Shown: positions 1 through 8,578, counted from the stretch's first letter. The stretch: DNA of 42,143 nucleotides from an uncultured Acidobacteriota bacterium (GCA_937859595.1 CALMAH010000009.1:1-42143); one strand, 5' to 3'. Program-made: numbers and translations. The notes: generated from the letters alone by a model not told the origin.

Positions 1-60
1 GGTCGGCGGCAACTGTCTCCCGGTCGGCGGCAACTGTCTCCCGGTCGGCGGCAACCGTCG
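1..60. repeat. 21-bp direct tandem repeat, 2.9 copies
   Basis: Units begin with ggtcggcggc at 1, 22 and 43. The first two copies are identical, and the third ends after 18 nt with a one-base change (gcaaccgtcg). Because 21 is a multiple of three, the frame starting at base 1 reads as a Gly-Arg-Arg-Gln-Leu-Ser-Pro heptapeptide repeat and stays open to a TGA at 127-129. It could be the 3' end of a gene that starts left of the window, or a non-coding satellite. The array may continue left of the edge. Confidence 0.85.
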
Positions 61-203
61 AAAAAGGGCATTTATTCGCCTGAAACCCAGTATTTATCGG
101 TATTTGCCGGTAATTGGCATGATTCGTGAAGTAGATTCGTTGACAAGTTTTGCAAAGGAAGTTTGGTGAAAGTCCAACGCTGCCCACGCAACCGTGATTT
201 GAA

Positions 204-275
204 CGCGGAATGTGGAGTGCGGAACGCGGAGTTAGTTCAGGCAATTCCGCATTCTGAATTCCGAGTTCCGCATTT
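204..275. repeat. imperfect inverted repeat of GCGGAAT-type octads in the receptor leader
   Basis: The left arm (about 204-233) is built from gcggaatg / gcggaacg units. The right arm (about 244-275) has the complementary attccgca / gttccgca units, with a loop of roughly 10 nt. The element lies between the left-edge repeat and the receptor start at 346. It keeps a frame open upstream of the real start, but the translated residues (Asn-Ala-Glu-Cys-Gly and similar) are repeat-derived, not protein-like. It resembles the short-period hairpin elements scattered in many environmental bacterial genomes. Confidence 0.6.
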
Positions 276-345
276 GAAAGAGTCGGGAACTTTGCTCGCT
301 TGTCTTGGCTTAGAACCATTCTGCGTGTGGGCAGAAGAGGACATT

Positions 346-2472
346 ATGCGAATTAGTTTATTGTTTATCCTTGCGCTGCTATTTGCAGGCGGCGTTTCTG
401 CACAGGCCGATCCGGCCCCTTCGCCATCTCCCAGCCCCGGACCGATCCGCGAAACGGTCACAGTTTCGGCCGATCTTCCTCAGCCTATTGATGAGGTTTC
501 CAAGACCGTCAATGTCATCGGCGGACGGGAGATGCGAGAGCGGGCAGATTTTTCTCTGGTCGAATCGCTGCGGTCGATCCCCGGTTTCCGTATTCAGCAG
601 CTTGGAGGTTTTGGGCGGACCGCTTCGATAAAAATTCGTGGGCTTCGCAATCAGGATACGGCCATTTTGCTCGACGGCGTTAGGCTCCGCGACGCCGCGG
701 CGATCACCGGCGACGCATCGCCGTTCCTCAGCGACATTACGCTTACAAGCGTAAGCCGCGTGGAGGTGCTTCGCGGTTCGGGAAGTTCGCTCTACGGCAC
801 GAACGCCATTGGCGGAACGATCAATTTTATAACTCCCGCGCCTCGGCCGGGACCGCACGGACAGATCTCCTATGCCGGAGGGGGCCTCGGGCTTCACCGG
901 TTTCGCGGAAATGTCACCGACGCGCTAAGCAACGGAAAATTCGGCTTTAATTTTGCCGCCGCCCACACCCGATATACAAAAGGGATAGACGGCAACGACG
1001 ACGCTCGCAATACCAACGTCCAGGGCCTATTCCTATTTCAGCCGGCCGCAAGGACGAACGTCACTGCGCATTTCTTTGTCTCCGACGCCTTTGTCCGGCT
1101 GAATTCAAACCCCGATACACTGGGGGCCCTCCCGCCGACAAATGCCACGATCATAAATGCCCGCCAGGGCATAAATTTCGCGTTCGACGCGGACGACCCT
1201 GACAATACTCAGAACTCGGAGTTTATCAACGGACATGTGGTCCTGAACCACGCCTTCAGCTCCGACCTTTCACTGAACGCATCGTATTCGGGCCTTAAAA
1301 CCTCACGAAAAAATGTGAACGGCCCGCTCGGTGTCGGTTTCCAATCGGCCTCGACCTCTTTCTTTGACGGATTCATCCAAACTGCGGCCGGCTCGCTCAA
1401 TTGGACCCCGGAGAACCATAACGTCAGGTTCGGCTACGAGTTTGAAAACGAAAAATACGGCAATGACGGAAGCACGCCCGACGGCAGCGGCGATTTCTTC
1501 GCTCGAGCAAATCAGTCGAGCAATACGTTCTTTCTACAGGACGTCATCAGCCTCTATAGCGGAAGGCTCCAGCTTGCCGGCGGCGTCCGGGCACAGATAT
1601 TCAGCCTTGAAAGCCCGCGTTTCAGTCTTGTAAATGCTCCCTATTCGGGCGTCACCCTTTCAGATCCGCCCGGGGCGTATACATTTGACGGCGCGTTCTC
1701 ATATTTTTTCGCCTCTTCGGGGACAAAACTCCGGGCCCACGTTGGCAACGGCTATCGCGTGCCTTCGCTCTACGAACGGTTCGGGACGTTCTTCAGCAGC
1801 TTCGGTACCCCCAGCTTCATTGCCCTCGGTGACCCCGGACTTAAGCCCGAACGCTCTATCGCCTACGACGGCGGCATCGAGCAGAACATATTTGGCGACA
1901 AGGGCAGGCTGTCTGCCGTGTATTTTTATACGCATCTGATCGATACGATCGGGTTTGGAAATGTCGTGCCGGATATCGGCACCACGCCGCGGCCGTTCGG
2001 CGGCTATCTGAACACCAAAGGCGGCATTGCCCGCGGCGGCGAATTCAGCGCCGCCTTTAACCCGACCCGAAACACCGAAATTTTCACGTCCTACACGCTG
2101 ACAAAAAGCCTCCAGCGAGAGCCGCAGGTCGCCGGGAGCGGCGTGCTCACAACGCTTGGCATCCCGGAACATCAATTTACCCTTGTCGCCACACAGCGGT
2201 TTCAGCGTTTCTGGGTCAATTTCGACCTGCTGGTCTCGTCCAGCTATCTGGCGCCGATCTTTAGCAGTTCGACCTTTACGACCTACGTTTATCGCTTTGA
2301 AGGCAATCGCAGGGGCGACCTGACCTCGGGCTACACATTCAAATTAAATAGGGATAGATACGACCTGCGGCTTTTCGGTACGGTAGAAAACGTTTTCGAT
2401 AACGAGTATTACGAGAATGGTTTCAGAACGGCCGGAAGGAACGGACGCATCGGCATCAGCTTCGGATTTTAG
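346..2472 (+). CDS. TonB-dependent outer-membrane receptor
   Basis: A 708-aa outer-membrane receptor that would import a scarce ligand, using energy from TonB-ExbBD. The start at 346 is chosen because a signal peptide follows at once (MRISLLFILALLFAGGVSAQ) and agaagagg lies just upstream; the open frame further left is repeat-derived. After a proline/serine linker comes a TonB-box-like ETVTVSA, then a plug domain (about residues 45-170, with SIKIRGLRNQDTAILLDGVR, VEVLRGSGSSLYG and NAIGGTINF). The rest is a beta-barrel ending in the terminal aromatic ISFGF. The short plug and the barrel size recall BtuB/siderophore receptors, but the ligand cannot be told. I see no cobalamin riboswitch or Fur box in the leader. 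No TonB or ABC importer gene is adjacent. Confidence 0.92.
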   Translation: MRISLLFILALLFAGGVSAQADPAPSPSPSPGPIRETVTVSADLPQPIDEVSKTVNVIGGREMRERADFSLVESLRSIPGFRIQQLGGFGRTASIKIRGLRNQDTAILLDGVRLRDAAAITGDASPFLSDITLTSVSRVEVLRGSGSSLYGTNAIGGTINFITPAPRPGPHGQISYAGGGLGLHRFRGNVTDALSNGKFGFNFAAAHTRYTKGIDGNDDARNTNVQGLFLFQPAARTNVTAHFFVSDAFVRLNSNPDTLGALPPTNATIINARQGINFAFDADDPDNTQNSEFINGHVVLNHAFSSDLSLNASYSGLKTSRKNVNGPLGVGFQSASTSFFDGFIQTAAGSLNWTPENHNVRFGYEFENEKYGNDGSTPDGSGDFFARANQSSNTFFLQDVISLYSGRLQLAGGVRAQIFSLESPRFSLVNAPYSGVTLSDPPGAYTFDGAFSYFFASSGTKLRAHVGNGYRVPSLYERFGTFFSSFGTPSFIALGDPGLKPERSIAYDGGIEQNIFGDKGRLSAVYFYTHLIDTIGFGNVVPDIGTTPRPFGGYLNTKGGIARGGEFSAAFNPTRNTEIFTSYTLTKSLQREPQVAGSGVLTTLGIPEHQFTLVATQRFQRFWVNFDLLVSSSYLAPIFSSSTFTTYVYRFEGNRRGDLTSGYTFKLNRDRYDLRLFGTVENVFDNEYYENGFRTAGRNGRIGISFGF

Positions 2473-2492
2473 TTCTCGCAACCTTGCAGGGC

Positions 2493-2503
2493 GTGATATC
2501 ATC
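2493..2503 (+). promoter_or_regulatory. candidate extended -10 element (TG-A-TATCAT)
   Basis: The 11-mer GTGATATCATC contains TGATATCAT, which fits an extended -10 hexamer (TG-N-TATCAT) 23 nt before the start at 2526. The same 11-mer recurs at 37883-37893 ahead of another secreted-protein gene. No good -35 is visible here. Confidence 0.35.
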
Positions 2504-2525
2504 GACTCTATCGAGGTACAGAATC

Positions 2526-3065
2526 ATGAGGTTTACGCCCATTGTCTTAGTTTTGGCCGTTGTGTCATTGGGGTTTGCCGTTTCCGGGCAGACTAGAACG
2601 ATAACCAATACCGATCTTGAAAAGTACAAGGAACGGAGGCTAGCTGCCGAACGCGACCTTCGGGAGAACTACGCAAAGATGGGGTTTCTTTCTCCCGAGG
2701 AACAGGCCCGCGAGGACGAGCGGGCCATGCGGGAGAGGGAAAACCTGGTTTCACGGTTGAGAACCGAGCGCATCGAGCGCGAACAGGCCGAAGCCGCCCG
2801 CCGACAGGCGAATAATGCCGAGCTTCAGCAGGTGATCGTCGTTGAAAATGGGACCGGCCGGATCGTTGGTTTTGGATATTCTGGGCATTTCAGGCATCGT
2901 GGGTCGCCGCGCAGCGGACGGGCCCCGTTGCCCGTTTCCGACTGGCGTGCAACCCCCGGCGGGATAATCTACGAACCTGGCGGACGTTCGAGCAGTGTTT
3001 ACTCCCCGGTTCGGCAGCGCCCGAGGCCGGCTTTCCAGACACGAGGCTCTCGCCCTCGCAGATAG
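2526..3065 (+). CDS. secreted protein of unknown function with a charged helical segment
   Basis: A 179-aa protein that I do not recognise. It starts at 2526, with gagg at 2513-2516 as ribosome site. Residues 1-22 form a signal peptide (MRFTPIVLVLAVVSLGFAVSGQ). Residues about 30-95 are dense in Glu, Arg and Ala (EEQAREDERAMRERENLVSR), a likely coiled coil or long helix. The C-terminus from about residue 105 is rich in Gly, Arg, Ser and Pro and probably disordered and basic. It would be periplasmic or surface-located. The gene stands alone between the receptor and gatB and is followed by a terminator-like hairpin. Confidence 0.7.
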   Translation: MRFTPIVLVLAVVSLGFAVSGQTRTITNTDLEKYKERRLAAERDLRENYAKMGFLSPEEQAREDERAMRERENLVSRLRTERIEREQAEAARRQANNAELQQVIVVENGTGRIVGFGYSGHFRHRGSPRSGRAPLPVSDWRATPGGIIYEPGGRSSSVYSPVRQRPRPAFQTRGSRPRR

Positions 3066-3094
3066 AAAAACCCCGATTTTGTGAAGATGTGAAA

Positions 3095-3127
3095 GCGGAC
3101 TATTATCTACGATAGTCCGCATTATTT
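3095..3127 (+). terminator. probable rho-independent terminator
   Basis: A perfect 9-bp stem (gcggactat / atagtccgc at 3095-3103 and 3112-3120) encloses an 8-nt loop and is followed by attattt. It sits 30 nt after the stop of the secreted-protein gene and just before gatB. Confidence 0.6.
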
Positions 3128-3149
3128 GCTGATCGCTCACTTGGTGTAT

Positions 3150-4625
3150 ATGAAAGAAGGCTGGGAAGCAGTAATTGGAATGGAGATACACACGCAACTC
3201 GCGACGGAGACTAAGATCTTCTGCGGCTGCCGGGTCGAGTTTGGCGGCGAGCCGAACTCGAACACGTGCCCCGTCTGCCTCGGGCTGCCCGGGGCATTGC
3301 CTGTGCTCAATCGCCGCGTTATCGAACTCGGCGCCCGGGCCGCTCTCGCTTTAGGGCTTGAGATACAGGAAACGTCAATATTTGCCCGAAAGAACTATTT
3401 CTATCCCGACCTGCCAAAGGGATATCAGATCTCGCAATACGACAGGCCGTTTTCGGCGAACGGGAAATTGACCATAATGACCGCCGAACGCGACGACCAC
3501 GGCCATGCCCGCGAGTGGCGGCCGATGGCCATCAACATCGTCCGTATGCATTTGGAGGAAGACGCCGGCAAAAATGTCCACGAGGGGCTTCCGGAAACTA
3601 ATAAGTATTCCTACATCGACCTGAACCGGGCCGGCACTCCGCTTGGTGAGATCGTGACGGAGCCCGATTTTCGAACATCGTGGCAAGCGTATGACTATGT
3701 GAATCATGTTCGCCGCGTGCTGCAATGGGTCGGAGCGAGCGATGCCGATATGGAAAAGGGAAATCTCCGCTGCGAAGCCAACGTCTCCGTCCGGCGAGTC
3801 GGCGAAACGGGATTTAACAACAAGGTGGAATTGAAGAATCTGAATTCGGTCCGATTTATGCAAAAGGCGATCGAATTTGAGATAGACCGCCAGATCGCCG
3901 CTCATGAAAAAGGTGAATCGGTGGATCAGGAGACAAGGCTGTGGGACGAAAAGAAAGAGGAGACGCGGGTAATGCGTTCAAAGGAAGACGCCCACGATTA
4001 CCGCTATTTTCCCGAACCCGACCTCCAGCCGCTGTCGGTTTCTGCCGAACTGATCGAGCGTGTCAGGGCAGAGATGCCGGAACTCCCTGACGCGATGCGC
4101 GACCGCATGATCGAGGAGTATTCGCTAAGCTATGCGGACGCCTCACAGCTTGTTTCCGACCGCTCTTTGGCCGAATTTTACGAAACAGCGGCAAAGGCCT
4201 CCGGCAACCCCAGGACGACGGCAAACTACATTCTTTCGGAACTCAGCCGCGAACTGAACAGCGCCGGACTTTCCGCGTCAGGATCGCCGGTGTCGGCCGA
4301 GGGGCTTGCTGATCTTATCAGAACTCTCGATGCAGGTAGCATAAATAACAATCAGGCCAAAGAGGTCCTGGTCGAGATGTTCGCAAGCGGCAAGGGTGCG
4401 GCCGAGGTCATATCTGACAAGGGGCTTGAGCAGATCTCCGACCCGTCCGCCATTGAAAAGATCATCGCAGAGGTGATCGCCGCGAACGCGGCACAGGTCG
4501 CCGCATACCGGGGCGGCAACGAAAAGCTCTTCGGCTATTTCGTCGGCCAGGTGATGAAGGCCTCCGGGGGCAAGGCAAACCCAAAACTGGTGAACGAACT
4601 TCTCAGGAAAGAACTGCTCAACTAG
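3150..4625 (+). CDS. gatB: aspartyl/glutamyl-tRNA(Asn/Gln) amidotransferase subunit B
   Basis: A 491-aa GatB subunit of the GatCAB transamidosome. It binds mischarged Glu-tRNA(Gln) or Asp-tRNA(Asn) and performs the kinase and transamidation steps with GatA and GatC. The N-terminal WEAVIGMEIHTQL is the family signature. A zinc-type Cys cluster is visible at C25, C27, C40 and C43 (IFCGC, NTCPVCLG). Further family motifs are FYPDLPKGYQISQYD, HLEEDAGK and the DYRYFPEPDL block. The C-terminal third is the helical YqeY-like tail domain. The ATG at 3150 is preferred; TTG 3141 and GTG 3144 are in frame, and no start has a good ribosome site. gatA and gatC are not in the window. Confidence 0.97.
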   Translation: MKEGWEAVIGMEIHTQLATETKIFCGCRVEFGGEPNSNTCPVCLGLPGALPVLNRRVIELGARAALALGLEIQETSIFARKNYFYPDLPKGYQISQYDRPFSANGKLTIMTAERDDHGHAREWRPMAINIVRMHLEEDAGKNVHEGLPETNKYSYIDLNRAGTPLGEIVTEPDFRTSWQAYDYVNHVRRVLQWVGASDADMEKGNLRCEANVSVRRVGETGFNNKVELKNLNSVRFMQKAIEFEIDRQIAAHEKGESVDQETRLWDEKKEETRVMRSKEDAHDYRYFPEPDLQPLSVSAELIERVRAEMPELPDAMRDRMIEEYSLSYADASQLVSDRSLAEFYETAAKASGNPRTTANYILSELSRELNSAGLSASGSPVSAEGLADLIRTLDAGSINNNQAKEVLVEMFASGKGAAEVISDKGLEQISDPSAIEKIIAEVIAANAAQVAAYRGGNEKLFGYFVGQVMKASGGKANPKLVNELLRKELLN

Positions 4626-4634
4626 AGGTGCGAT

Positions 4635-5471
4635 ATGAAGAAAAGGACGAACATTGTGTTGGCGATATTGTCGGGACTGCTCCTTTTAGATCTCGGACAG
4701 GCTCAGACGATAGTAATGCAGCCAGGCCAGAAAGGGCCGATCGAAACGTTCCTCGAACGTGCTTTGGAACGCCCAAAACCGCCAAGGATGAGTGGGTCGA
4801 TGGTTCGGGTCGGCAGCAGCCAGGAGATCGTTAGGCGCCTGAGAAAGCAGAGTGAGGCAGATGCCGAGCTTAGGGCGAGATACCGTGATTTTTTGAGGCA
4901 GTCGGGCACAGGTATCTTCAAGTTCGTTGTTCCGCGTGATTGCGATTCTCTCAACACCATGCGCGAGATCACTGACTGCGGAAGTGAAAAAGCCGAGATC
5001 GAATTTCAGTTCGCAGAATACTCCTTTCGTGACAAAAAACTGTCCTACCTCAATCCGGACATTTTGTACAGAAATGGGACCATCTCGCCGGCATCGGTTT
5101 TTGTTCAGGCCGCGTTTGTAAAGCTCGAAGACGGGGCGGTACAGGAGGTTACCTTGGGCAGCGAAGGGCTAGATTACCTGATATCCCTTAACATCGAATC
5201 GGTTGCTGCAAAGGCAGATGAACAACTTTTTAGACACAGTTTCGGCGTTGAGGAAGGCGATTTTCGTTACGTCAGATCGATCCGCCCCGAAAAAGGGGAT
5301 GTGTATGCCGCAAGGCTTGTATCGTACGATATCGATGGCCGCGATGCCATGTCGCCTAAACCGGCGGATCTCATCGTAGCATTCGAGATCATTGAGCAGG
5401 AGCCCGATGGAACGCTGACCATTCTATGGAAAGAGCTTCGCCGACAAAGATCTCCTAGACTGACACTTTAA
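4635..5471 (+). CDS. secreted protein of unknown function
   Basis: A 278-aa protein I cannot assign. The start at 4635 has agagg at 4624-4628, overlapping the gatB stop, so it is probably cotranscribed with gatB. Residues 1-23 form a clear signal peptide (MKKRTNIVLAILSGLLLLDLGQA) with no lipobox cysteine. The mature part has no transmembrane segment. Only two cysteines are seen, in the stretch PRDCDSLNTMREITDCGS, close enough to form a disulfide in the periplasm. The second half alternates beta-like hydrophobic strands (ADLIVAFEIIEQEPDGTLTI). No metal or catalytic motif is evident. Confidence 0.7.
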   Translation: MKKRTNIVLAILSGLLLLDLGQAQTIVMQPGQKGPIETFLERALERPKPPRMSGSMVRVGSSQEIVRRLRKQSEADAELRARYRDFLRQSGTGIFKFVVPRDCDSLNTMREITDCGSEKAEIEFQFAEYSFRDKKLSYLNPDILYRNGTISPASVFVQAAFVKLEDGAVQEVTLGSEGLDYLISLNIESVAAKADEQLFRHSFGVEEGDFRYVRSIRPEKGDVYAARLVSYDIDGRDAMSPKPADLIVAFEIIEQEPDGTLTILWKELRRQRSPRLTL

Positions 5472-5613
5472 AATGAAAAAAGCCGGAAGGCTCGCGTCGA
5501 TAATGTTGATAACATCGATCGTCGACGTCGAGCGAAAGTTTAATAAAAAGAACTGAGCCGGGGATCGGGTCTCGCCGTTCGTTCTTGTTTCTTGCTTCAT
5601 AAGGCTGAGCACT

Positions 5614-6333
5614 ATGTCGAACATTTCGGGGAAGGTCGCAGTTGTGACCGGGGGCACAAAAGGAATTGGCTTCGCGATCGCCGAAAAACTCGCGGCCGCC
5701 GGTGCTAAGGTCTTCGTATGCGGCCGTGACAAAGGTGACCTGAAGCTGGCTCTGGAAAGGCTCTCTCGGACGGGCGAGGCTGCCGGCGATATCTGCGACG
5801 TGCGAAGCGAGGACCAGGTCAGAATGATGCTCGAGGAATGCGAACGCGTATTCGGCGGGTTGGATCTTCTGGTCAACAATGCCGGGATGGGATATTTCGG
5901 AAAGACCGTCGAGGACCTGAGCGGCGACGAATTTCGCCAGACCATCGAGACAAACCTTTGCGGCGTATTCTATTGCTGCCACTATGCCTTGCCGATGATA
6001 AAGCGGCGAGGCGGCGGTTATATTTTCAATATTTCCTCTCTTGCTGGTCAGAACGCTCATCCCGGAATGGCGGCCTATAACGCGTCGAAATTTGGTCTCA
6101 ACGGTTTCAGCGAGGCTCTGATGCAGGAGGTCAGGCACGACAAGATCAAGGTCAGCTACATCTGCCCGGGCAGCGTGAACACCGCGTTCGGCGGTGACGT
6201 CCCGTCGGACGCAAAGGCATGGCAGCTACAGCCGGCAGATATTGCGCAGGTCATCATCGATCTGCTCGAAATGCCTGAGCGGGCACTTCCAAGCAAGGTC
6301 GAGCTCCGGCCCAGCCGCCCGCCTCGAAAATAG
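5614..6333 (+). CDS. short-chain dehydrogenase/reductase (SDR)
   Basis: A 239-aa cytoplasmic classical SDR oxidoreductase. The nucleotide-binding motif TGGTKGIG is at 12-19 and NNAG at 88-91. The active site is complete: Asn114 (TNLCG), Ser141/142 and Y155-N-A-S-K159. An Arg38-Asp39 pair after the second strand (CGRDKGD) suggests NADP(H) use. The length fits FabG-like or 3-ketoacyl/sorbose-type reductases, but the substrate cannot be told. The gene stands alone after a 142-nt gap and converges on lpxA with 31 nt between stops. Confidence 0.9.
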   Translation: MSNISGKVAVVTGGTKGIGFAIAEKLAAAGAKVFVCGRDKGDLKLALERLSRTGEAAGDICDVRSEDQVRMMLEECERVFGGLDLLVNNAGMGYFGKTVEDLSGDEFRQTIETNLCGVFYCCHYALPMIKRRGGGYIFNISSLAGQNAHPGMAAYNASKFGLNGFSEALMQEVRHDKIKVSYICPGSVNTAFGGDVPSDAKAWQLQPADIAQVIIDLLEMPERALPSKVELRPSRPPRK

Positions 6334-6364
6334 TGATCTTACAGAACGCTGCACGTATCAAGAG

Positions 6365-7141
6365 CTAAAGTACGACCCCTCGCTTTGACGATTCGATAAA
6401 AGATACCAGAAGGTCAACTTCCTTACATCCCCTTATCTCTTCCCGAATGCGTTCGATCGCCTGTGTCGTGTTCAACTTTGAAGAGAGCAGTAGCCGGTAG
6501 GCCTGACGGAGCGCGGCGATGGTCTCTTTCGGATATCCGCGGCGTTTCATCCCGACGGTGTTGAGCCCGTAGCATTTCGCATGGTTCCCTTGAATGGTTG
6601 CAAATGGAGGAGCATCCTTCACGACCACCGAATACCCGCCGACAAATGCCTCCAGCCCGACACGGCAAAACTGATGCACGCCCGAATAGGCTCCGATGTT
6701 CGCCCGGTCTGAGATCTCAACGTGGCCCGCAAGCGTCGCGGCATTTGCCATTATTACGTCGTTCCCGATCTGGCAGTCGTGGGCGACATGGGCCTGCGCC
6801 ATCAGCAGGTTTCTGTCCCCGATCCTGGTAACGCCCCCGCCTCCTGCGGTCCCGCGATGTATGGTCACAAATTCGCGGATCTGATTTTCGCTGCCGATAA
6901 CCGTTCGCGTTGCCTCGCCGCCATACTTCGTGTCCTGCGGTGCCAGCCCGATCGAAACGAACGGAAAGATCCGACAGCCATCGCCGATGGCCGTGTCCCC
7001 ATCGATCACGACGTGCGACTCCGCGCGCACCCCATTGCCGAGCGTCACGCCTGCGCCGATCGTCGAAAATGGCCCGATGTGGCACCCGTCGCCTATTTCG
7101 GCACCCTCTGCGACCACGGCGGTCTCGTGTATGAAGGTCAT
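6365..7141 (-). CDS. lpxA: acyl-ACP--UDP-N-acetylglucosamine O-acyltransferase
   Basis: A 258-aa LpxA that transfers 3-hydroxyacyl from ACP to UDP-GlcNAc, the first step of lipid A synthesis. The left-handed beta-helix hexapeptide repeats run from residue 2 to about 190 (IHETAVV, IGDGCHIG, IGAGVTLG). The catalytic region LLMAQAHVAHDCQIG is present; His121 corresponds to the E. coli catalytic His125. The HQFCRVG and NTVGMKRRGYP motifs and the C-terminal helical domain complete the family pattern. It is the last gene of the bamA-skp-fabZ cluster, 9 nt after a small membrane protein. No Shine-Dalgarno sequence precedes it. lpxB is not next to it. Confidence 0.96.
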   Translation of the reverse strand: MTFIHETAVVAEGAEIGDGCHIGPFSTIGAGVTLGNGVRAESHVVIDGDTAIGDGCRIFPFVSIGLAPQDTKYGGEATRTVIGSENQIREFVTIHRGTAGGGGVTRIGDRNLLMAQAHVAHDCQIGNDVIMANAATLAGHVEISDRANIGAYSGVHQFCRVGLEAFVGGYSVVVKDAPPFATIQGNHAKCYGLNTVGMKRRGYPKETIAALRQAYRLLLSSKLNTTQAIERIREEIRGCKEVDLLVSFIESSKRGVVL

Positions 7142-7150
7142 AGGAAAGAT

Positions 7151-7432
7151 TCAGTCGTGTTCGGGGTTGTCGGCGGGCTGTTCGGTCACTTCCAATTCTC
7201 TGCTTCCCCGCATCACCAGCCAGGTGAAGAGAGCCATCGCCGGGATTATGAATACAATGCCCAGTATTGCTCCGCCAATTGTCGTGGTCATTATCGCGAT
7301 CGCACCCAGCCTGCGGCGGCCGCGAAAATAACCAAAGCCGAGCGGCACCATTCCGAGAACAAAGCCTACCCCGCCGTTGACCAGGGCCCAGGCGACCACA
7401 AACTCATTGGTCGAAAGATGTATCGTCTCCAT
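7151..7432 (-). CDS. small two-helix membrane protein between fabZ and lpxA
   Basis: A 93-aa protein with two predicted membrane helices at about residues 10-34 and 43-70, joined by a basic turn (YFRGRRRLG). It ends in an acidic tail (EVTEQPADNPEHD). It is not a recognised lipid A enzyme. It begins 3 nt after the fabZ stop, with a gagggg ribosome site inside the end of fabZ, and stops 9 nt before lpxA, so it is part of the operon and very probably real. The arginine-rich cytosolic loop predicts both termini outside the cytoplasm, but topology is inferred only. Confidence 0.75.
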   Translation of the reverse strand: METIHLSTNEFVVAWALVNGGVGFVLGMVPLGFGYFRGRRRLGAIAIMTTTIGGAILGIVFIIPAMALFTWLVMRGSRELEVTEQPADNPEHD

Positions 7433-7435
7433 TGC

Positions 7436-7885
7436 TTACCCCTCGCTGTTCCGCTCGGCTATCACGCTTGTGATTATGGCCTCTGACGCCACCTTGCCGT
7501 CCACGCTGGCCACCCCCTTCATCTTCTGTATTCGGCTGCCGATCCTAAGTGCCGTAACCTCCAGCATCAATGTGTCGCCGGGCACGACCGGACGGCGAAA
7601 TTTAGCCGATTCGATACCGCTGAAGAACGGGATCCGGCTGTCGCGGTCCTCAAATTCGCGAAGTGCAAGTATTGCCCCGACCTGCGCAAGAGCCTCGATC
7701 TGGAGAACTCCCGGCATCACCGCCGCCTCGGGGAAATGGCCGGCAAAGAAGTGTTCGTTCACCGTTACCTGTTTTAGCCCAAGGATACGCGTTTTGGGCT
7801 CGAGCTCAATGATCCTGTCAACAAGCAGAAAAGGATATCGATGCGGCAGGATCTCCTGAATGGCCTTCGAATCGTAGATCGTCAT
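7436..7885 (-). CDS. fabZ: 3-hydroxyacyl-[ACP] dehydratase
   Basis: A 149-aa FabZ hot-dog-fold dehydratase that removes water from 3-hydroxyacyl-ACP in fatty-acid elongation and competes with LpxA for the same substrate. The family motif LPHRYPFLLVDR is at 13-24. Catalytic His50 lies in HFFAGHFPEAAVMPGV, and Glu64 in LQIEALAQ. Length is normal for the family. It is fourth from the end of transcription in the envelope cluster, with skp upstream and the small membrane protein and lpxA downstream. The start lacks a Shine-Dalgarno sequence. Confidence 0.97.
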   Translation of the reverse strand: MTIYDSKAIQEILPHRYPFLLVDRIIELEPKTRILGLKQVTVNEHFFAGHFPEAAVMPGVLQIEALAQVGAILALREFEDRDSRIPFFSGIESAKFRRPVVPGDTLMLEVTALRIGSRIQKMKGVASVDGKVASEAIITSVIAERNSEG

Positions 7886-7907
7886 CAGATAGGGAATTTA
7901 AATCAAA

Positions 7908-7951
7908 AGTCAGCAGCCAGAAGAAGCACTGCCTCAAACTGACTACTGACT
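7908..7951. repeat. imperfect inverted repeat with AGTCAG/CTGACT arms between skp and fabZ
   Basis: Arms agtcagcagccag (7908-7920) and ctgactactgact (7939-7951) pair at 11 of 13 positions around an 18-nt loop. The ACTGACT-type period recalls short dispersed hairpin repeats. It occupies the only sizable gap (90 nt) between skp and fabZ, where lpxD sits in many Gram-negative clusters. Confidence 0.5.
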
Positions 7952-7975
7952 ATAGCAGAAACGTTCGCCAATGGA

Positions 7976-8578
7976 CTACCGGGGATTACCCGCGGTGGCC
8001 GCTCCGGCCGGTCGCTTGTTGTAAAAGGCGATGAACGCTTTCGTGATATCGTAAGCCGGGTCCGCGGCGAGCACTACCCCTGCCTCGGCCAGTTTCTCGA
8101 TATCAAAGACCATCGCATAGCCGTTCTGCTTTGCAAATTCGCTTAACGCGTTGCCGATGTCCTGATTGATGGGGCCGAGCCTCTCGCCGCTAAGCCGCTG
8201 TACATGCGCTTCGTATTCCTTGGTCTTGAATTCGAGTTCGCGTTGCAGCTTGCCGCCCTCGTCATTTTTTTGACGGATCTGTTCAGCATTGCTCGCCGGT
8301 GTGCTCGGTACGCCGGCAGGCGGATTCTGCAGTCTTTGGATCTCCTGAGCGATCGCGTTCAGCCGCGTGTTCATGTTCTGCAGTTCCTGCCTCATCGGGG
8401 CCGTTTCCTTCTCAAGGGCGACCAGCGTGTTGTAGTAACGGGTGATACCTTCCTTTTCGTCGGCAAACATTCCCGTATCGATAAACCCCACCTTTCCCGC
8501 CGGCGCCTGGGCCGTGGCGGAAAATGCGAACATTGCGGTAAAAACCAGACCAAAGGCCAATAAACTTATTCTTCTCAT
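7976..8578 (-). CDS. OmpH/Skp-family periplasmic chaperone
   Basis: A 200-aa periplasmic chaperone of the Skp/OmpH family, which holds unfolded outer-membrane proteins on the way to BamA. Residues 1-24 form a signal peptide (MRRISLLAFGLVFTAMFAFSATAQ). KVGFIDTGMFADEKEGI is the conserved N-terminal strand. Residues about 45-130 form the long charged coiled-coil tentacles. QNGYAMVFDIEKLAEAGVVLAADPAYDIT is the typical C-terminal body. A good aaggag ribosome site lies 12 nt upstream. It follows bamA directly, the usual genomic partnership. An FYNKRPAG tail closes it. Confidence 0.92.
   Translation of the reverse strand: MRRISLLAFGLVFTAMFAFSATAQAPAGKVGFIDTGMFADEKEGITRYYNTLVALEKETAPMRQELQNMNTRLNAIAQEIQRLQNPPAGVPSTPASNAEQIRQKNDEGGKLQRELEFKTKEYEAHVQRLSGERLGPINQDIGNALSEFAKQNGYAMVFDIEKLAEAGVVLAADPAYDITKAFIAFYNKRPAGAATAGNPR

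Noticed and set aside
1..60. possible CRISPR array
   Set aside because: The 21-bp units abut with no spacers.
130..345. possible cobalamin riboswitch or Fur box ahead of the receptor
   Set aside because: No B12-box-like segment or 19-bp Fur palindrome is visible; the leader is explained by the octad inverted repeat.
3126..3149. upstream TTG start for gatB
   Set aside because: It would add eight residues before the normal GatB N-terminus and overlaps the preceding terminator region.
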